Made by a program: the position numbers and the translations under genes. Shown piece by piece: positions 29,801 through 39,374 of a stretch of 64,000 bases of DNA (the first letter of the stretch is position 1; the number at the start of each line of letters is the position of its first letter). The stretch is from Pseudomonas umsongensis (GTDB lineage Bacteria > Pseudomonadota > Gammaproteobacteria > Pseudomonadales > Pseudomonadaceae). The stretch is from NCBI RefSeq assembly GCF_002236105.1, contig NZ_NIWU01000002.1:1178001-1242000 (forward strand), given 5' to 3'. Below the pieces are notes generated by a model. It worked only from the letters and a program-made list of their open reading frames with translations, made no database searches and was not told the DNA's origin.

Positions 29801-31729
29801 TCACTGATCGTCGAAATACCGCTCATGCCAATCCACCAGCGGTTGCGGCGAGTTGAGTTTCTGGCCGTAGATCACTGAATACGACAGCACGTTCTGTACG
29901 TACTGGCGGGTTTCGTCGAACGGGATGCTTTCCACCCAGACGTCGAAGCTCAGGTGATCGGCACCACGCAGCCATTGGCGCACGCGGCCGGGGCCGGCGT
30001 TGTAGGCGGCGGAGGCGAGGACGCGGTTGCCGTTGAACTGGCTGTGAACCTGGCTCAGGTAAGCCGCGCCCAGCTGGATGTTCTTGTCCGGGTTGAACAC
30101 CTGCTGCGGCGAGGCCAGCGGAATGCTGAACTTGCGCGCGGTTTCCTTGGCGGTGCCCGGCATCAATTGCATCAGGCCGCTCGCACCGACGCTGGAACGG
30201 GCATCTTCCATGAAGGCGCTTTCCTGGCGGGTGATGGCAAATACCCAGCTTGAGTGCAGGCCACGGACCTTGGCTTCACGCACCAGGGTGTCGCGGTGGG
30301 CCATCGGGAAGCGAATGTCCAGGTCGTCCCAGTACTGCGCCTGGCTGATGGTGCGAATCGCCGGGAAATACCATTTCAGGTCGTAGGCCAGTTTCGCCTG
30401 GGCAACCATTTCATCGCGACTGAAGTGGCGGCTGACGTGATACCACTCGCGGCGACCGTCGACGATCTGTCCGCGGGCATGAAACTCCAGGGCGCGGCGT
30501 ATGCCAGGGGTGTTACGCACCTTGTTGATCAGTGCCTGGCTGAGCACCAGCGGTTTGTTGTTCAGTGAATACGGCGACTGCGAACGGTCGGCGGCGAGGA
30601 AGCCATAGAAATCGCGCTCGCGGGCCAGGCTCTTATAGAGATTGAGTGCCTCGGGGTTTTGCGGCTGCGCCAGTTCCAGGCTGCGGGCCTGCCAGTAGCG
30701 CCAGCGGTTGGTGGTGGCCAGGTCCTGGGGCAGGCGGCGAGTCAACTGGTAGGCATCGTCCCAGCGCGCCAGGCGCAGCAACAAACGCATGCGCCACTCA
30801 GACACCGTGTTGTCGCGCAGTTCCGGGTCGTATTTGGTCATCATGTCCAGCGCGCGGCTGTCGAAACGTCGCGCCAGGGTCAGCCCGATTTCCCGGGCGA
30901 TGGCCACTTTTTCGTCGCGCGAGAAGTGCATGCTGCTGGCGTAACCGTCGAGCAGGGCCATGGCCCTGTCCGGATCCTGACGGGCTAAGCGGCGCAGGCC
31001 GAGGCTGACAATGTCCGACATCGGTTCGTCGGCCGGGGCGAAGCGCGACGGCGAATTGAGCAGCTCGGGATTCTGGGCTACATCGACCAGCAGGCGACCA
31101 CGGGGGGCCAGGGTGGTCAAGCCATTGACCAGGCTGTTGGCCAGTGGGTAATTGCGTGCCTGGGCGGCGAGCTTGGCGCGTTCCCAGCGCTTCTGCTCGG
31201 TCAACTGGCCTTCGGCGGCCCACATGCCGAACAGGGCATCACAGGCTGCCGGTTGCGTTTTACCGCTCAGCCAGAGCTTGTTGGCGTTGGCGTAGCCTTC
31301 GGTCTTTTGGTTGTGGCTGATCTGGTACTGCGCGTTGAGGCAGTCCAGTTCGGTGAAATTCATCTTGGGGTCGTAGTACTTGACGAAGGTCGCCCAGTCG
31401 CCGCGTTCCGCCAGCCAGCGCAACCAGCGCAGCTTCATCCAGTTGGCCTGGGGCAGGTCACCGTGTTCGGCGAGGAACTTCTCAATCTCGGCATTGCTCG
31501 CGGTTTTCAAGCGCGCGGTCAGCTCGTCGTAAGCCAGGTACGGCTCCAGCGGATAGTCGGCCAGGGCCTGGCTGTAGCGGAAATACGGCCCTGTGTCGCC
31601 CTTCGCCAGGGCGCGCTTGGCTTCATCGTAGTATTGGCGTTGGGTAGACAGGTCCACCGCCTGTGCGGATTGAACGGCAGCGGCAGAAAGTAGAAAACAT
31701 GACAAAAAATTGAGAAGGCGACTGCGCAT
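29801..31729 (-). CDS. slt: Soluble lytic murein transglycosylase Slt
   Basis: This periplasmic enzyme cleaves the MurNAc-GlcNAc bond to make anhydromuropeptides. A signal peptide (MRSRLLNFLSCFLLSAAAVQ, cut after SAQA) precedes a long helical ring domain (about 30-450) of superhelical repeats. The catalytic SLT domain near the C-terminus holds the glutamate in FAITRQESAFMEDARSSVGA, then GLMQLMPGTAKETARKF, NIQLGAAYLSQV and ASAAYNAGPGRVRQW. I take ATG 31729; the frame extends 16 codons upstream, but that would place extra residues before the signal peptide. The product is 642 residues. It is divergent from the ABC-F gene. Confidence 0.95.
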   Translation of the reverse strand: MRSRLLNFLSCFLLSAAAVQSAQAVDLSTQRQYYDEAKRALAKGDTGPYFRYSQALADYPLEPYLAYDELTARLKTASNAEIEKFLAEHGDLPQANWMKLRWLRWLAERGDWATFVKYYDPKMNFTELDCLNAQYQISHNQKTEGYANANKLWLSGKTQPAACDALFGMWAAEGQLTEQKRWERAKLAAQARNYPLANSLVNGLTTLAPRGRLLVDVAQNPELLNSPSRFAPADEPMSDIVSLGLRRLARQDPDRAMALLDGYASSMHFSRDEKVAIAREIGLTLARRFDSRALDMMTKYDPELRDNTVSEWRMRLLLRLARWDDAYQLTRRLPQDLATTNRWRYWQARSLELAQPQNPEALNLYKSLARERDFYGFLAADRSQSPYSLNNKPLVLSQALINKVRNTPGIRRALEFHARGQIVDGRREWYHVSRHFSRDEMVAQAKLAYDLKWYFPAIRTISQAQYWDDLDIRFPMAHRDTLVREAKVRGLHSSWVFAITRQESAFMEDARSSVGASGLMQLMPGTAKETARKFSIPLASPQQVFNPDKNIQLGAAYLSQVHSQFNGNRVLASAAYNAGPGRVRQWLRGADHLSFDVWVESIPFDETRQYVQNVLSYSVIYGQKLNSPQPLVDWHERYFDDQ

Positions 31730-31941
31730 GAGACGTCCGGACAGAAAAAACATGACAAGTGCTGGCAATGCCCGCACTGATTATCTGTAGCTTAGCCTTT
31801 TGCCAGCAACGGGCGAAAGCTTTGCCGACCGGTCTGCATCAGTTCGCAACATTTGTTGTGCAGAGTGCTGCGAAGGTGAAATTGCCGGCCTGCTGGAGCC
31901 CCGTTTCAGGTAGAATGCGCGCCCGGTTTTTGGAGAAGCTC

Positions 31942-33861
31942 ATGACCCTGCTCAAATTCAGCGATGTGTCCCTTGCTTTCGGCGCTATGCCGTTGTTGGA
32001 CAAGGTGTCCTGGCAGATCGCCCGTGGAGAGCGGGTGTGCATCATCGGCCGCAACGGCACTGGCAAATCCAGCATGATGAAGCTCGTCAAGGGCGACCAG
32101 AAGCCCGATGACGGCTCGGTTTGGCGCGCATCCGGGCTCAAGATTGGCGAATTGCCGCAAGAATTGCCAGTAGCCGACGAGCGGACAGTGTTCGACGTGG
32201 TTGCCGAAGGCCTGGACGGTGTCGGCGCGTTGCTCGCCGAGTATCACCACCTGAGCCAGAACTGCGTCACCGATGCCGATCTGGACAAGCTGATGCACGT
32301 CCAGCACGACCTCGAAGCCCGCGACGGCTGGCGTTTGCAGACCTTGGTCGACAGCACCCTGAGTCGCCTGCAGTTGCCGGCGGACAAGACCCTCGCCGAA
32401 TTGTCCGGTGGCTGGCGTCGTCGCGTGCTGCTGGCCCAGGCCCTGGTGTCCGAGCCAGACCTGCTGTTGCTCGACGAGCCGACCAACCACCTGGATATCG
32501 GTGCAATCGCCTGGCTGGAAGAGGCGCTGAAGGATTTCCAGGGCGCCGTGCTGTTCATCACGCACGACCGTTCCTTCCTGCAGAACCTGGCGACCCGCAT
32601 CCTGGAACTGGATCGCGGTGGCCTGATCGACTGGAACGGCGACTACGCCAGTTTCCTGGTGCACAAGGAAGCCGAGCTGGCCGCCGAAGCCACCGCCAAC
32701 GCGCTGTTCGACAAGCGCCTGGCCCAGGAAGAAGTGTGGATTCGCCAGGGCATCAAGGCCCGTCGTACCCGTAACGAAGGCCGCGTACGCGCGCTGAAAG
32801 CCCTGCGCGTCGAGCGCAGCGAGCGTCGTGAGCGCACCGGCAAGGCCAACATCCAGCTGGAAACGGCCGACAAGTCCGGCAAGCAGGTGATGGTGCTCGA
32901 GAACGTGAGCTTCGCTCACCCGGGTGGTCCGTTCCTGATCAAGGACTTCTCCATGGTGCTGCAGCGCGGCGACCGTATCGGCCTGCTCGGCGCCAACGGC
33001 ACCGGCAAGACCACGCTGCTGAAATTGATGCTCAGTGGCCTGCAGCCGACCAGTGGCAAGGTGGAAGAAGGCACCAAGATCGACGTCGCCTACTTCGACC
33101 AGTTGCGCCATCAGTTGGACCTGGAAAAGACCGTGATCGATAACGTCGCCGAAGGTCGCGACTTCATCGATATCGACGGCCAGAGCCGCCACGTGCTGAG
33201 CTACCTCGGCGACTTCCTGTTCAGCCCACAGCGTGCCCGCACGCCGGTCAAGGCGCTGTCCGGTGGCGAGCGTGCCCGCCTGTTGCTGGCCAAGCTGTTC
33301 AGCAAGCCGGCGAACCTGCTGGTGCTCGACGAACCGACCAACGACCTCGACGTTGAAACCCTCGAACTGCTCGAAGAAGTGTTGCTGACCTTCAACGGCA
33401 CCGTGTTGATGGTCAGCCACGACCGGGCATTCCTCGACAACGTGGTTACCAGCACCCTGGTCTTCGAAGGTGAAGGCAAGGTTCGCGAGTATGTTGGCGG
33501 TTATCAGGACTGGCTGCGCCAGGGCGGTTCGCCGCGCCTGCTGGGCGTGACCGAGAGCAAGTCCGGCAAGGCCGACCTCAACTCCGCCGTGGTCAAGGCC
33601 GAGCCCGCGCCTGTTGCAGCCGCCGTCGAGGCGCCAGTGGCGAAGAAGAAGCTCAGCTACAAGGTGCAGCGAGAGCTGGAAGCGTTGCCTGGGCAGATCG
33701 AAGCCATGGAACAGCAGATCGTCGCGGTTGAGGGGCAGATGGCCGATGCGGGCTTCTACCTGCGTCCGGCTGCGGAAACCGCCGCGGTGATTGCTCAGCT
33801 TGCGCAGTTGCAGGCTGAACTCGACATCATGGTCGAGCGCTGGGCCGAGCTGGATGCCTGA
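31942..33861 (+). CDS. uup: ABC-F family ATPase, Uup type
   Basis: This cytoplasmic protein of 639 residues has two ABC ATPase domains and no membrane part. Domain 1 has Walker A IIGRNGTGKSSMMKLV, signature LSGGWRRRVLLAQAL and DEPTNHLDIGAI. Domain 2 has LLGANGTGKTTLLKLM, LSGGERARLLLAKLF and DEPTNDLDVETL. Between them is a basic linker (AQEEVWIRQGIKARRTRNEG). A C-terminal coiled coil (LSYKVQRELEALPGQIEAME) fits Uup, which is linked to ribosome function and DNA stability. I use ATG 31942 with TGGAG upstream; the open frame 60 codons further up is promoter sequence shared with slt. Confidence 0.93.
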   Translation: MTLLKFSDVSLAFGAMPLLDKVSWQIARGERVCIIGRNGTGKSSMMKLVKGDQKPDDGSVWRASGLKIGELPQELPVADERTVFDVVAEGLDGVGALLAEYHHLSQNCVTDADLDKLMHVQHDLEARDGWRLQTLVDSTLSRLQLPADKTLAELSGGWRRRVLLAQALVSEPDLLLLDEPTNHLDIGAIAWLEEALKDFQGAVLFITHDRSFLQNLATRILELDRGGLIDWNGDYASFLVHKEAELAAEATANALFDKRLAQEEVWIRQGIKARRTRNEGRVRALKALRVERSERRERTGKANIQLETADKSGKQVMVLENVSFAHPGGPFLIKDFSMVLQRGDRIGLLGANGTGKTTLLKLMLSGLQPTSGKVEEGTKIDVAYFDQLRHQLDLEKTVIDNVAEGRDFIDIDGQSRHVLSYLGDFLFSPQRARTPVKALSGGERARLLLAKLFSKPANLLVLDEPTNDLDVETLELLEEVLLTFNGTVLMVSHDRAFLDNVVTSTLVFEGEGKVREYVGGYQDWLRQGGSPRLLGVTESKSGKADLNSAVVKAEPAPVAAAVEAPVAKKKLSYKVQRELEALPGQIEAMEQQIVAVEGQMADAGFYLRPAAETAAVIAQLAQLQAELDIMVERWAELDA

Positions 33862-33876
33862 TTGATCCGGCAATAA

Positions 33877-33913
33877 AAAAGCCCGGCTTCACGCACGTGA
33901 ACGCCGGGCTTTT
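33877..33913. terminator. Bidirectional terminator after uup
   Basis: Arms AAAAGCCCGGC and GCCGGGCTTTT are extended by TTCAC/GTGAA around a short loop. T runs occur on both strands, so it can end both the uup transcript and the uspA transcript converging from the right. Confidence 0.88.
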
Positions 33914-33932
33914 CATATGCAACGCAAATCCT

Positions 33933-33965
33933 CCCCTGTAGGAGCATGCTCGCTCCTACAGGGGG
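33933..33965. repeat. Short REP palindrome
   Basis: A perfect 13-bp inverted repeat (CCCCTGTAGGAGC and its complement) has a 6-base centre. It lies in the spacer between uup and the UspA gene. Confidence 0.85.
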
Positions 33966-33973
33966 CGGTGTTG

Positions 33974-34414
33974 TCAGCTTTTGCTTTGCAGGCGCACTGC
34001 AAGCACATCGCAAGGCGCACCGTGCAGCACGTCGTTGGCCGTAGAGCCCAGCAGCAGTGCCAGGCCATGGCGGCCGTGACTGCCGACCACGATCATGTCG
34101 CACCCTTGCTCCTTGGCCAGGTGGTGGATTTCCTGGCGTGGCTGGCCGTAGGTCAGGTGGCTGTATTCCCTGGAGAGCTCAGGGTATTTCACGATCAGGC
34201 GATCGAGTCGCTCCTTGGCCTGGTCGAACTGCTGTTGTTGCAGTTGTGACAGGTCCATTGGCACATCGCCACCAAAGGCCATGGCCATGGGCTCGACGAT
34301 ATGCACCAGGGACAATTTCGCCCCGTTGCTCACCGCCAGCTCGCGAGCACGGTGGATGACAGGGTCGCACTCTTCGGTCAGGTCTACAGCGACCAGAATG
34401 TGGTTGTAGGGCAT
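33974..34414 (-). CDS. uspA: Universal stress protein, UspA family
   Basis: This 146-residue single-domain Usp begins MPYNHILVAVDLTEECDPVI and carries the SLVHIVEP strand. The ATP-binding-type loop VGSHGRHGLALLLGSTA follows the G-2X-G-9X-G(S/T) pattern. QPRQEIHHLAKEQGCDMIVV leads into it and the usual end APCDVLAVRL follows. Family members protect cells under stress or stasis and may bind ATP. I use ATG 34414, which has AGGAGG upstream; the frame is open much further back but with no family similarity. It is convergent with uup and divergent from the membrane-protein gene at 34519. Confidence 0.93.
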   Translation of the reverse strand: MPYNHILVAVDLTEECDPVIHRARELAVSNGAKLSLVHIVEPMAMAFGGDVPMDLSQLQQQQFDQAKERLDRLIVKYPELSREYSHLTYGQPRQEIHHLAKEQGCDMIVVGSHGRHGLALLLGSTANDVLHGAPCDVLAVRLQSKS

Positions 34415-34518
34415 GAGGTGCTCCTCCTGAGGGTTGCAATATTGGTAAGTATGGCTGGTTTCAAGCGCAGTGTTTCCAAAGTGACTCAATGCGCTCATCA
34501 AGAATCGGGAGTACAGAT

Positions 34519-34956
34519 ATGACGGTCTGGATAGTGGTGTCAATCCTGCTGGTGGTGTTGAGCCCCTTGGCATGGCTGCGACCCTCGCGCCATCAGAGTG
34601 GTCGCATGGCCCTGCGCATGGAGGCGCGACGCATTGGCCTGGCCATGCAGCTGGCGCCTCAGGAATGGCCGCACTGGCTCGTCCAGGAACCGCCAAACCC
34701 TTGTGCGCAGTACCACCGACCACGGCGGGGCAATCAGCCGGCGTGCTGGAGTTATTGGCAGAAATCACCGGGTTTGTGGGTCAACCAATGGCAGGAACCC
34801 TGCGAGGATCGGGCACTGCTAAATCATTTCGAAAAATTGCCAGACAACGTCTACAAGGTCGAGGCTGACAAGCAGATGATCACCCTGTATTGGGGAGAGA
34901 AGGGCGACGCAGCCGTTTTGCAAAATATCGATGCTACCCTCAAGGCGCTGGCCTGA
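34519..34956 (+). CDS. Conserved membrane-anchored hypothetical protein (PA3016-like position)
   Basis: This 145-residue protein has one N-terminal membrane segment (MTVWIVVSILLVVLSPLAWL) and a soluble part rich in Trp and Pro (QEWPHWLVQEPPNPCAQYHR; WSYWQKSPGLWVNQWQEP). The gene position between UspA and fadB matches the conserved Pseudomonas order. ATG 34519 follows GGGAG. Function is unknown. A REPIN lies 23 bases past the stop. Confidence 0.8.
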   Translation: MTVWIVVSILLVVLSPLAWLRPSRHQSGRMALRMEARRIGLAMQLAPQEWPHWLVQEPPNPCAQYHRPRRGNQPACWSYWQKSPGLWVNQWQEPCEDRALLNHFEKLPDNVYKVEADKQMITLYWGEKGDAAVLQNIDATLKALA

Positions 34957-34979
34957 ACCCCGCAGACACCCCCATCCCC

Positions 34980-35059
34980 TGTAGGAGCTGCCGCAGGCTG
35001 CGATCTTTCGATTTTTTAAAAGCAAGATCAAAAGATCGCAGCCTGCGGCAGCTCCTACA
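34980..35059. repeat. REPIN of the RAYT-associated type
   Basis: The arms TGTAGGAGCTGCCGCAGGCTGCGATCTTT... and their complement face each other around an AT-rich centre (ATTTTTTAAAAGCAAG). The core is the same as the element beside the RAYT gene at 29703. Confidence 0.92.
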
Positions 35060-35086
35060 AGGGCGCGCGTGATTTTTTGCAGGCAA

Positions 35087-35112
35087 TAAAAAGCCCGACA
35101 ACGTCATCGGGC
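35087..35112 (-). terminator. Minus-strand intrinsic terminator with no gene upstream of it
   Basis: Read on the minus strand, a 6-bp GC stem (GCCCGA, 8-base loop, TCGGGC) is followed by TTTTTATT. It would stop transcription coming from the fadB promoter region toward the left, yet no minus-strand gene is evident there. Confidence 0.6.
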
Positions 35113-35569
35113 GGGTTGGCCAGGCAGGCCGGTAATTCGGTTTGGGCTGATCTTACGCTGGGCATTCGCCAAAAGCGTTCAGTTTTTTCCCCAGGTTTCG
35201 CCAGCGTAGCTTGTTAAACAAAGGCTGCAGTGAATTAGGGCGAATTTTCTAAAGATTGATTCTATGAATGATTGCTCATGCAACCTCGTGTTGCAGGCCT
35301 TCGTCCTACAGAAATGACCGCCAAGTCGCCTCTCAACCCACACTTTGGGCGATTGACAATTGTCGGAATTTCCGTGAAGGTGGCGTACCCAAATCAAACG
35401 GGCGTATGAAATGAGCGTTTGTACGACAAACAGCTCCTACAGAATCCCGACTATCGCGTTGGCGGGTGTGCCGGGTGGATAGGCGTAGCATCGACGAGTG
35501 ACGTCCCTGCCAGCCATCCGCCTGCGTCCGGCGTGTACTGTTCAGCTTCCATATCGTGGAGATCAGTTG
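35113..35569 (+). promoter_or_regulatory. fadBA upstream region
   Basis: These 457 bases hold no supported gene. They contain the likely fadBA promoter, a PsrA-like box at 35408-35421, and a nearby half-match CAAAC at 35395. A minus-strand frame at 35179-35397 lacks family features and a start signal. Confidence 0.55.
35408..35421 (+). promoter_or_regulatory. Candidate PsrA operator of fadBA
   Basis: GAAAT-GAGC-GTTTG differs by one base from the GAAAC-N4-GTTTG/C form present twice at the psrA promoter. PsrA of Pseudomonas is known to repress fadBA and to be released by long-chain fatty acids or their CoA esters. The site lies 149 bases before the fadB start. Confidence 0.65.
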
Positions 35570-37717
35570 ATGATTTACGAAGGTAAAGCCATCACGGTTA
35601 AGGCTCTTGAAAGTGGCATCGTCGAACTGAAGTTCGACCTCAAGGGTGAGTCCGTCAACAAGTTCAACCGTCTAACCCTGAACGAACTGCGTCAGGCCGT
35701 GGACGCCATCAAGGCAGATGCTTCGATCAAGGGTGTGATCGTCAGCAGTGGCAAGGACGTGTTCATCGTCGGCGCCGACATCACCGAATTCGTCGACAAC
35801 TTCAAGCTGCCGGATGCAGAGCTTGTGGCTGGCAACCTCGAAGCCAACAAGATTTTCAGCGATTTCGAAGACCTCAACGTCCCGACTGTCGCCGCGATCA
35901 ATGGCATCGCGTTGGGCGGTGGTCTGGAAATGTGCCTGGCAGCGGACTTTCGCGTCATGTCGACCAAGGCCAAGATCGGCCTGCCGGAAGTCAAGCTGGG
36001 CATCTACCCGGGCTTCGGCGGTACCGTGCGCCTGCCGCGCCTGATCGGTACCGATAACGCCATCGAGTGGATCGCCGCCGGCAAGGAAAACCGTCCTGAA
36101 GACGCGCTGAAAGTCGGTGCCGTCGATGCCGTGGTTGCCCCTGAAAAGCTCCAGGAAGCTGCGCTGGAAATGATCAAGCGCGCCATTTCCGGCGAGTTCG
36201 ACTACAAGGCCAAGCGCCAGCCGAAGCTTGAAAAGCTCAAGCTGAACGCAATCGAACAAATGATGGCGTTCGAAACCGCCAAGGGTTTCGTGGCCGGTCA
36301 AGCGGGCCCGAACTACCCGGCCCCGGTCGAAGCGATCAAGACCATCCAGAAAGCCGCGAACTTCGGTCGTGACAAGGCCCTGGAAATCGAAGCCGCCGGT
36401 TTCGTCAAGCTGGCCAAGACCGCCGCTGCACAGAGCCTGATCGGCCTGTTCCTGAACGATCAGGAGCTGAAGAAAAAAGCCAAGGCCTACGACGAAATCG
36501 CCAAGGACGTGAAGCAGGCTGCCGTATTGGGCGCCGGCATCATGGGTGGCGGTATCGCCTATCAGTCGGCGTCCAAAGGCACGCCGATCCTGATGAAGGA
36601 CATCAACGAGCACGGTATCGAGCAGGGGCTGGCCGAAGCCGCCAAACTGCTGGTTGGCCGCGTTGACAAGGGCCGCATGACCGCCGCGAAAATGGCTGAA
36701 GTGCTCAACGGCATTCGTCCGACCCTGTCCTACGGTGATTTCGGTCACGTGGACCTGGTGGTTGAAGCCGTCGTCGAGAACCCGAAGGTCAAGCAAGCCG
36801 TACTGGCCGAAGTCGAAGACAAGGTCAAGGAGGACACCATCCTCGCGTCCAACACCTCGACCATTTCCATCACCTTGCTGGCCAAGGCCCTCAAGCGTCC
36901 GGAAAACTTTGTCGGCATGCACTTCTTCAACCCGGTGCACATGATGCCGCTGGTGGAAGTGATCCGTGGTGAGAAGTCCAGCGAGCTGGCAGTGGCCACT
37001 ACCGTTGCCTACGCCAAGAAAATGGGCAAGAACCCGATCGTGGTCAACGATTGCCCGGGCTTTTTGGTCAATCGCGTGCTGTTCCCTTACTTCGGCGGTT
37101 TCGCCAAGCTGGTCAGCGCCGGTGTGGACTTCGTCCGTATCGACAAGGTCATGGAAAAGTTCGGCTGGCCGATGGGCCCGGCGTACCTGATGGACGTGGT
37201 CGGCATCGACACCGGCCACCACGGTCGCGACGTGATGGCTGAAGGCTTCCCGGACCGCATGAAGGACGACACTCGCTCGGCCGTGGACGTGCTCTACGAA
37301 GCCAAGCGCCTGGGCCAGAAGAACGGCAAGGGCTTCTACGCCTACGAGACCGACAAGAAGGGCAAGCAAAAGAAAGTCGCCGACCCATCGGTTCTGGAAG
37401 TGCTCAAGCCAATCGTCTTTGAACAGCGCGAAGTCACCGATGAAGACATCATCAACTGGATGATGATCCCACTGTGCCTGGAAACCGTGCGTTGCCTGGA
37501 AGACGGCATTGTCGAAACCGCCGCCGAAGCCGACATGGGCCTGGTCTACGGTATCGGTTTCCCTCCATTCCGTGGCGGTGCGCTGCGCTACATCGATTCG
37601 ATCGGTGTTGCAGAGTTCGTTGCCCTGGCTGACCAGTACGCTGATTTGGGCGCGCTGTACCACCCGACCGCAAAACTGCGTGAAATGGCCAAGACCGGCC
37701 AGCGGTTCTTCGGTTAA
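35570..37717 (+). CDS. fadB: Fatty acid oxidation complex alpha subunit FadB
   Basis: This multifunctional beta-oxidation protein of 715 residues has enoyl-CoA hydratase/isomerase activity at the N-terminus and L-3-hydroxyacyl-CoA dehydrogenase at the C-terminus. The hydratase glutamates are at 120 ([10 protein letters not shown]) and 140 ([17 protein letters not shown]). The NAD site is [20 protein letters not shown], followed by [31 protein letters not shown] and [22 protein letters not shown] 35570 ([10 protein letters not shown]) is the family start, with GTGGAG upstream; an upstream in-frame start lacks similarity. fadA follows after 32 bases. Confidence 0.98.
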   Translation: MIYEGKAITVKALESGIVELKFDLKGESVNKFNRLTLNELRQAVDAIKADASIKGVIVSSGKDVFIVGADITEFVDNFKLPDAELVAGNLEANKIFSDFEDLNVPTVAAINGIALGGGLEMCLAADFRVMSTKAKIGLPEVKLGIYPGFGGTVRLPRLIGTDNAIEWIAAGKENRPEDALKVGAVDAVVAPEKLQEAALEMIKRAISGEFDYKAKRQPKLEKLKLNAIEQMMAFETAKGFVAGQAGPNYPAPVEAIKTIQKAANFGRDKALEIEAAGFVKLAKTAAAQSLIGLFLNDQELKKKAKAYDEIAKDVKQAAVLGAGIMGGGIAYQSASKGTPILMKDINEHGIEQGLAEAAKLLVGRVDKGRMTAAKMAEVLNGIRPTLSYGDFGHVDLVVEAVVENPKVKQAVLAEVEDKVKEDTILASNTSTISITLLAKALKRPENFVGMHFFNPVHMMPLVEVIRGEKSSELAVATTVAYAKKMGKNPIVVNDCPGFLVNRVLFPYFGGFAKLVSAGVDFVRIDKVMEKFGWPMGPAYLMDVVGIDTGHHGRDVMAEGFPDRMKDDTRSAVDVLYEAKRLGQKNGKGFYAYETDKKGKQKKVADPSVLEVLKPIVFEQREVTDEDIINWMMIPLCLETVRCLEDGIVETAAEADMGLVYGIGFPPFRGGALRYIDSIGVAEFVALADQYADLGALYHPTAKLREMAKTGQRFFG

Positions 37718-37743
37718 GCGTCCCAACTTTTGAGCGAGAGTGA

Positions 37744-38925
<1,182 letters not shown>

Positions 38926-38943
38926 GCGTTGCGTTGACGGAAG

Positions 38944-38967
38944 CCGGGGCCAAGTGCCCCGGTTTTT
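38944..38967 (+). terminator. Intrinsic terminator of fadBA
   Basis: A perfect 7-bp stem (CCGGGGC with GCCCCGG) and 5-base loop are followed by TTTTTGTTTTT, 19 bases past the fadA stop. Confidence 0.93.
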
Positions 38968-39023
38968 GTTTTTGCGGATTTTTTTATTTTTTATTTAAAG
39001 CTGATTTGAGTGAGGGCCGAAGC

Positions 39024-39260
39024 ATGCCGATACAACCTGGGCTCTACCAACATTACAAAGGTCCGCAGTACCGTGTGTTCAGTGTCGCGCGGCATTCGGA
39101 AACCGAGGAAGAAGTGGTCTTCTACCAAGCCCTGTATGGCGATTACGGCTTTTGGGTACGCCCCTTGAGCATGTTCCTGGAGTCGGTCGAGGTTGACGGC
39201 GAACAGGTGCCGCGCTTTGCTTTGGTGCAAGCCGAGCCAAGCCTTTTTAACAAGCCATAA
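39024..39260 (+). CDS. DUF1653 protein
   Basis: This 78-residue protein begins MPIQPGLYQHYKGPQYRVFS, the hallmark of DUF1653 (a Y-x-H-[YF]-K-G-x-x-Y start). It continues with ARHSETEEEVVFYQALYGDY and WVRPLSMFLESVEVDG. The fold is a small beta protein with unknown function. ATG 39024 follows GAGGG. The gene lies between fadA and topA, as in other Pseudomonas. Confidence 0.92.
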   Translation: MPIQPGLYQHYKGPQYRVFSVARHSETEEEVVFYQALYGDYGFWVRPLSMFLESVEVDGEQVPRFALVQAEPSLFNKP

Positions 39261-39374
39261 GCTGAGTGCGCGCAAAACCCTGCGCTTGACCTCACCTTGT
39301 AGCCACTATATATAGCGGTGCCGCGTCAGGCGCCAACCGCCTTTCACTTCTAGAATTCAGGAATTTTCTGATCC

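Noticed and set aside
31906..33873. 655-residue frame opposite the ABC-F gene
   Set aside because: Shadow frame; the plus strand has both ATPase domains complete.
35179..35397. 72-residue minus-strand frame upstream of fadB
   Set aside because: No ribosome site and an unlikely composition; the terminator to its left fits a non-coding transcript as well.
35672..37726. 684-residue frame opposite fadB
   Set aside because: Antisense shadow of fadB in GC-rich DNA; composition is typical of codon mirror frames and no ribosome site is seen.
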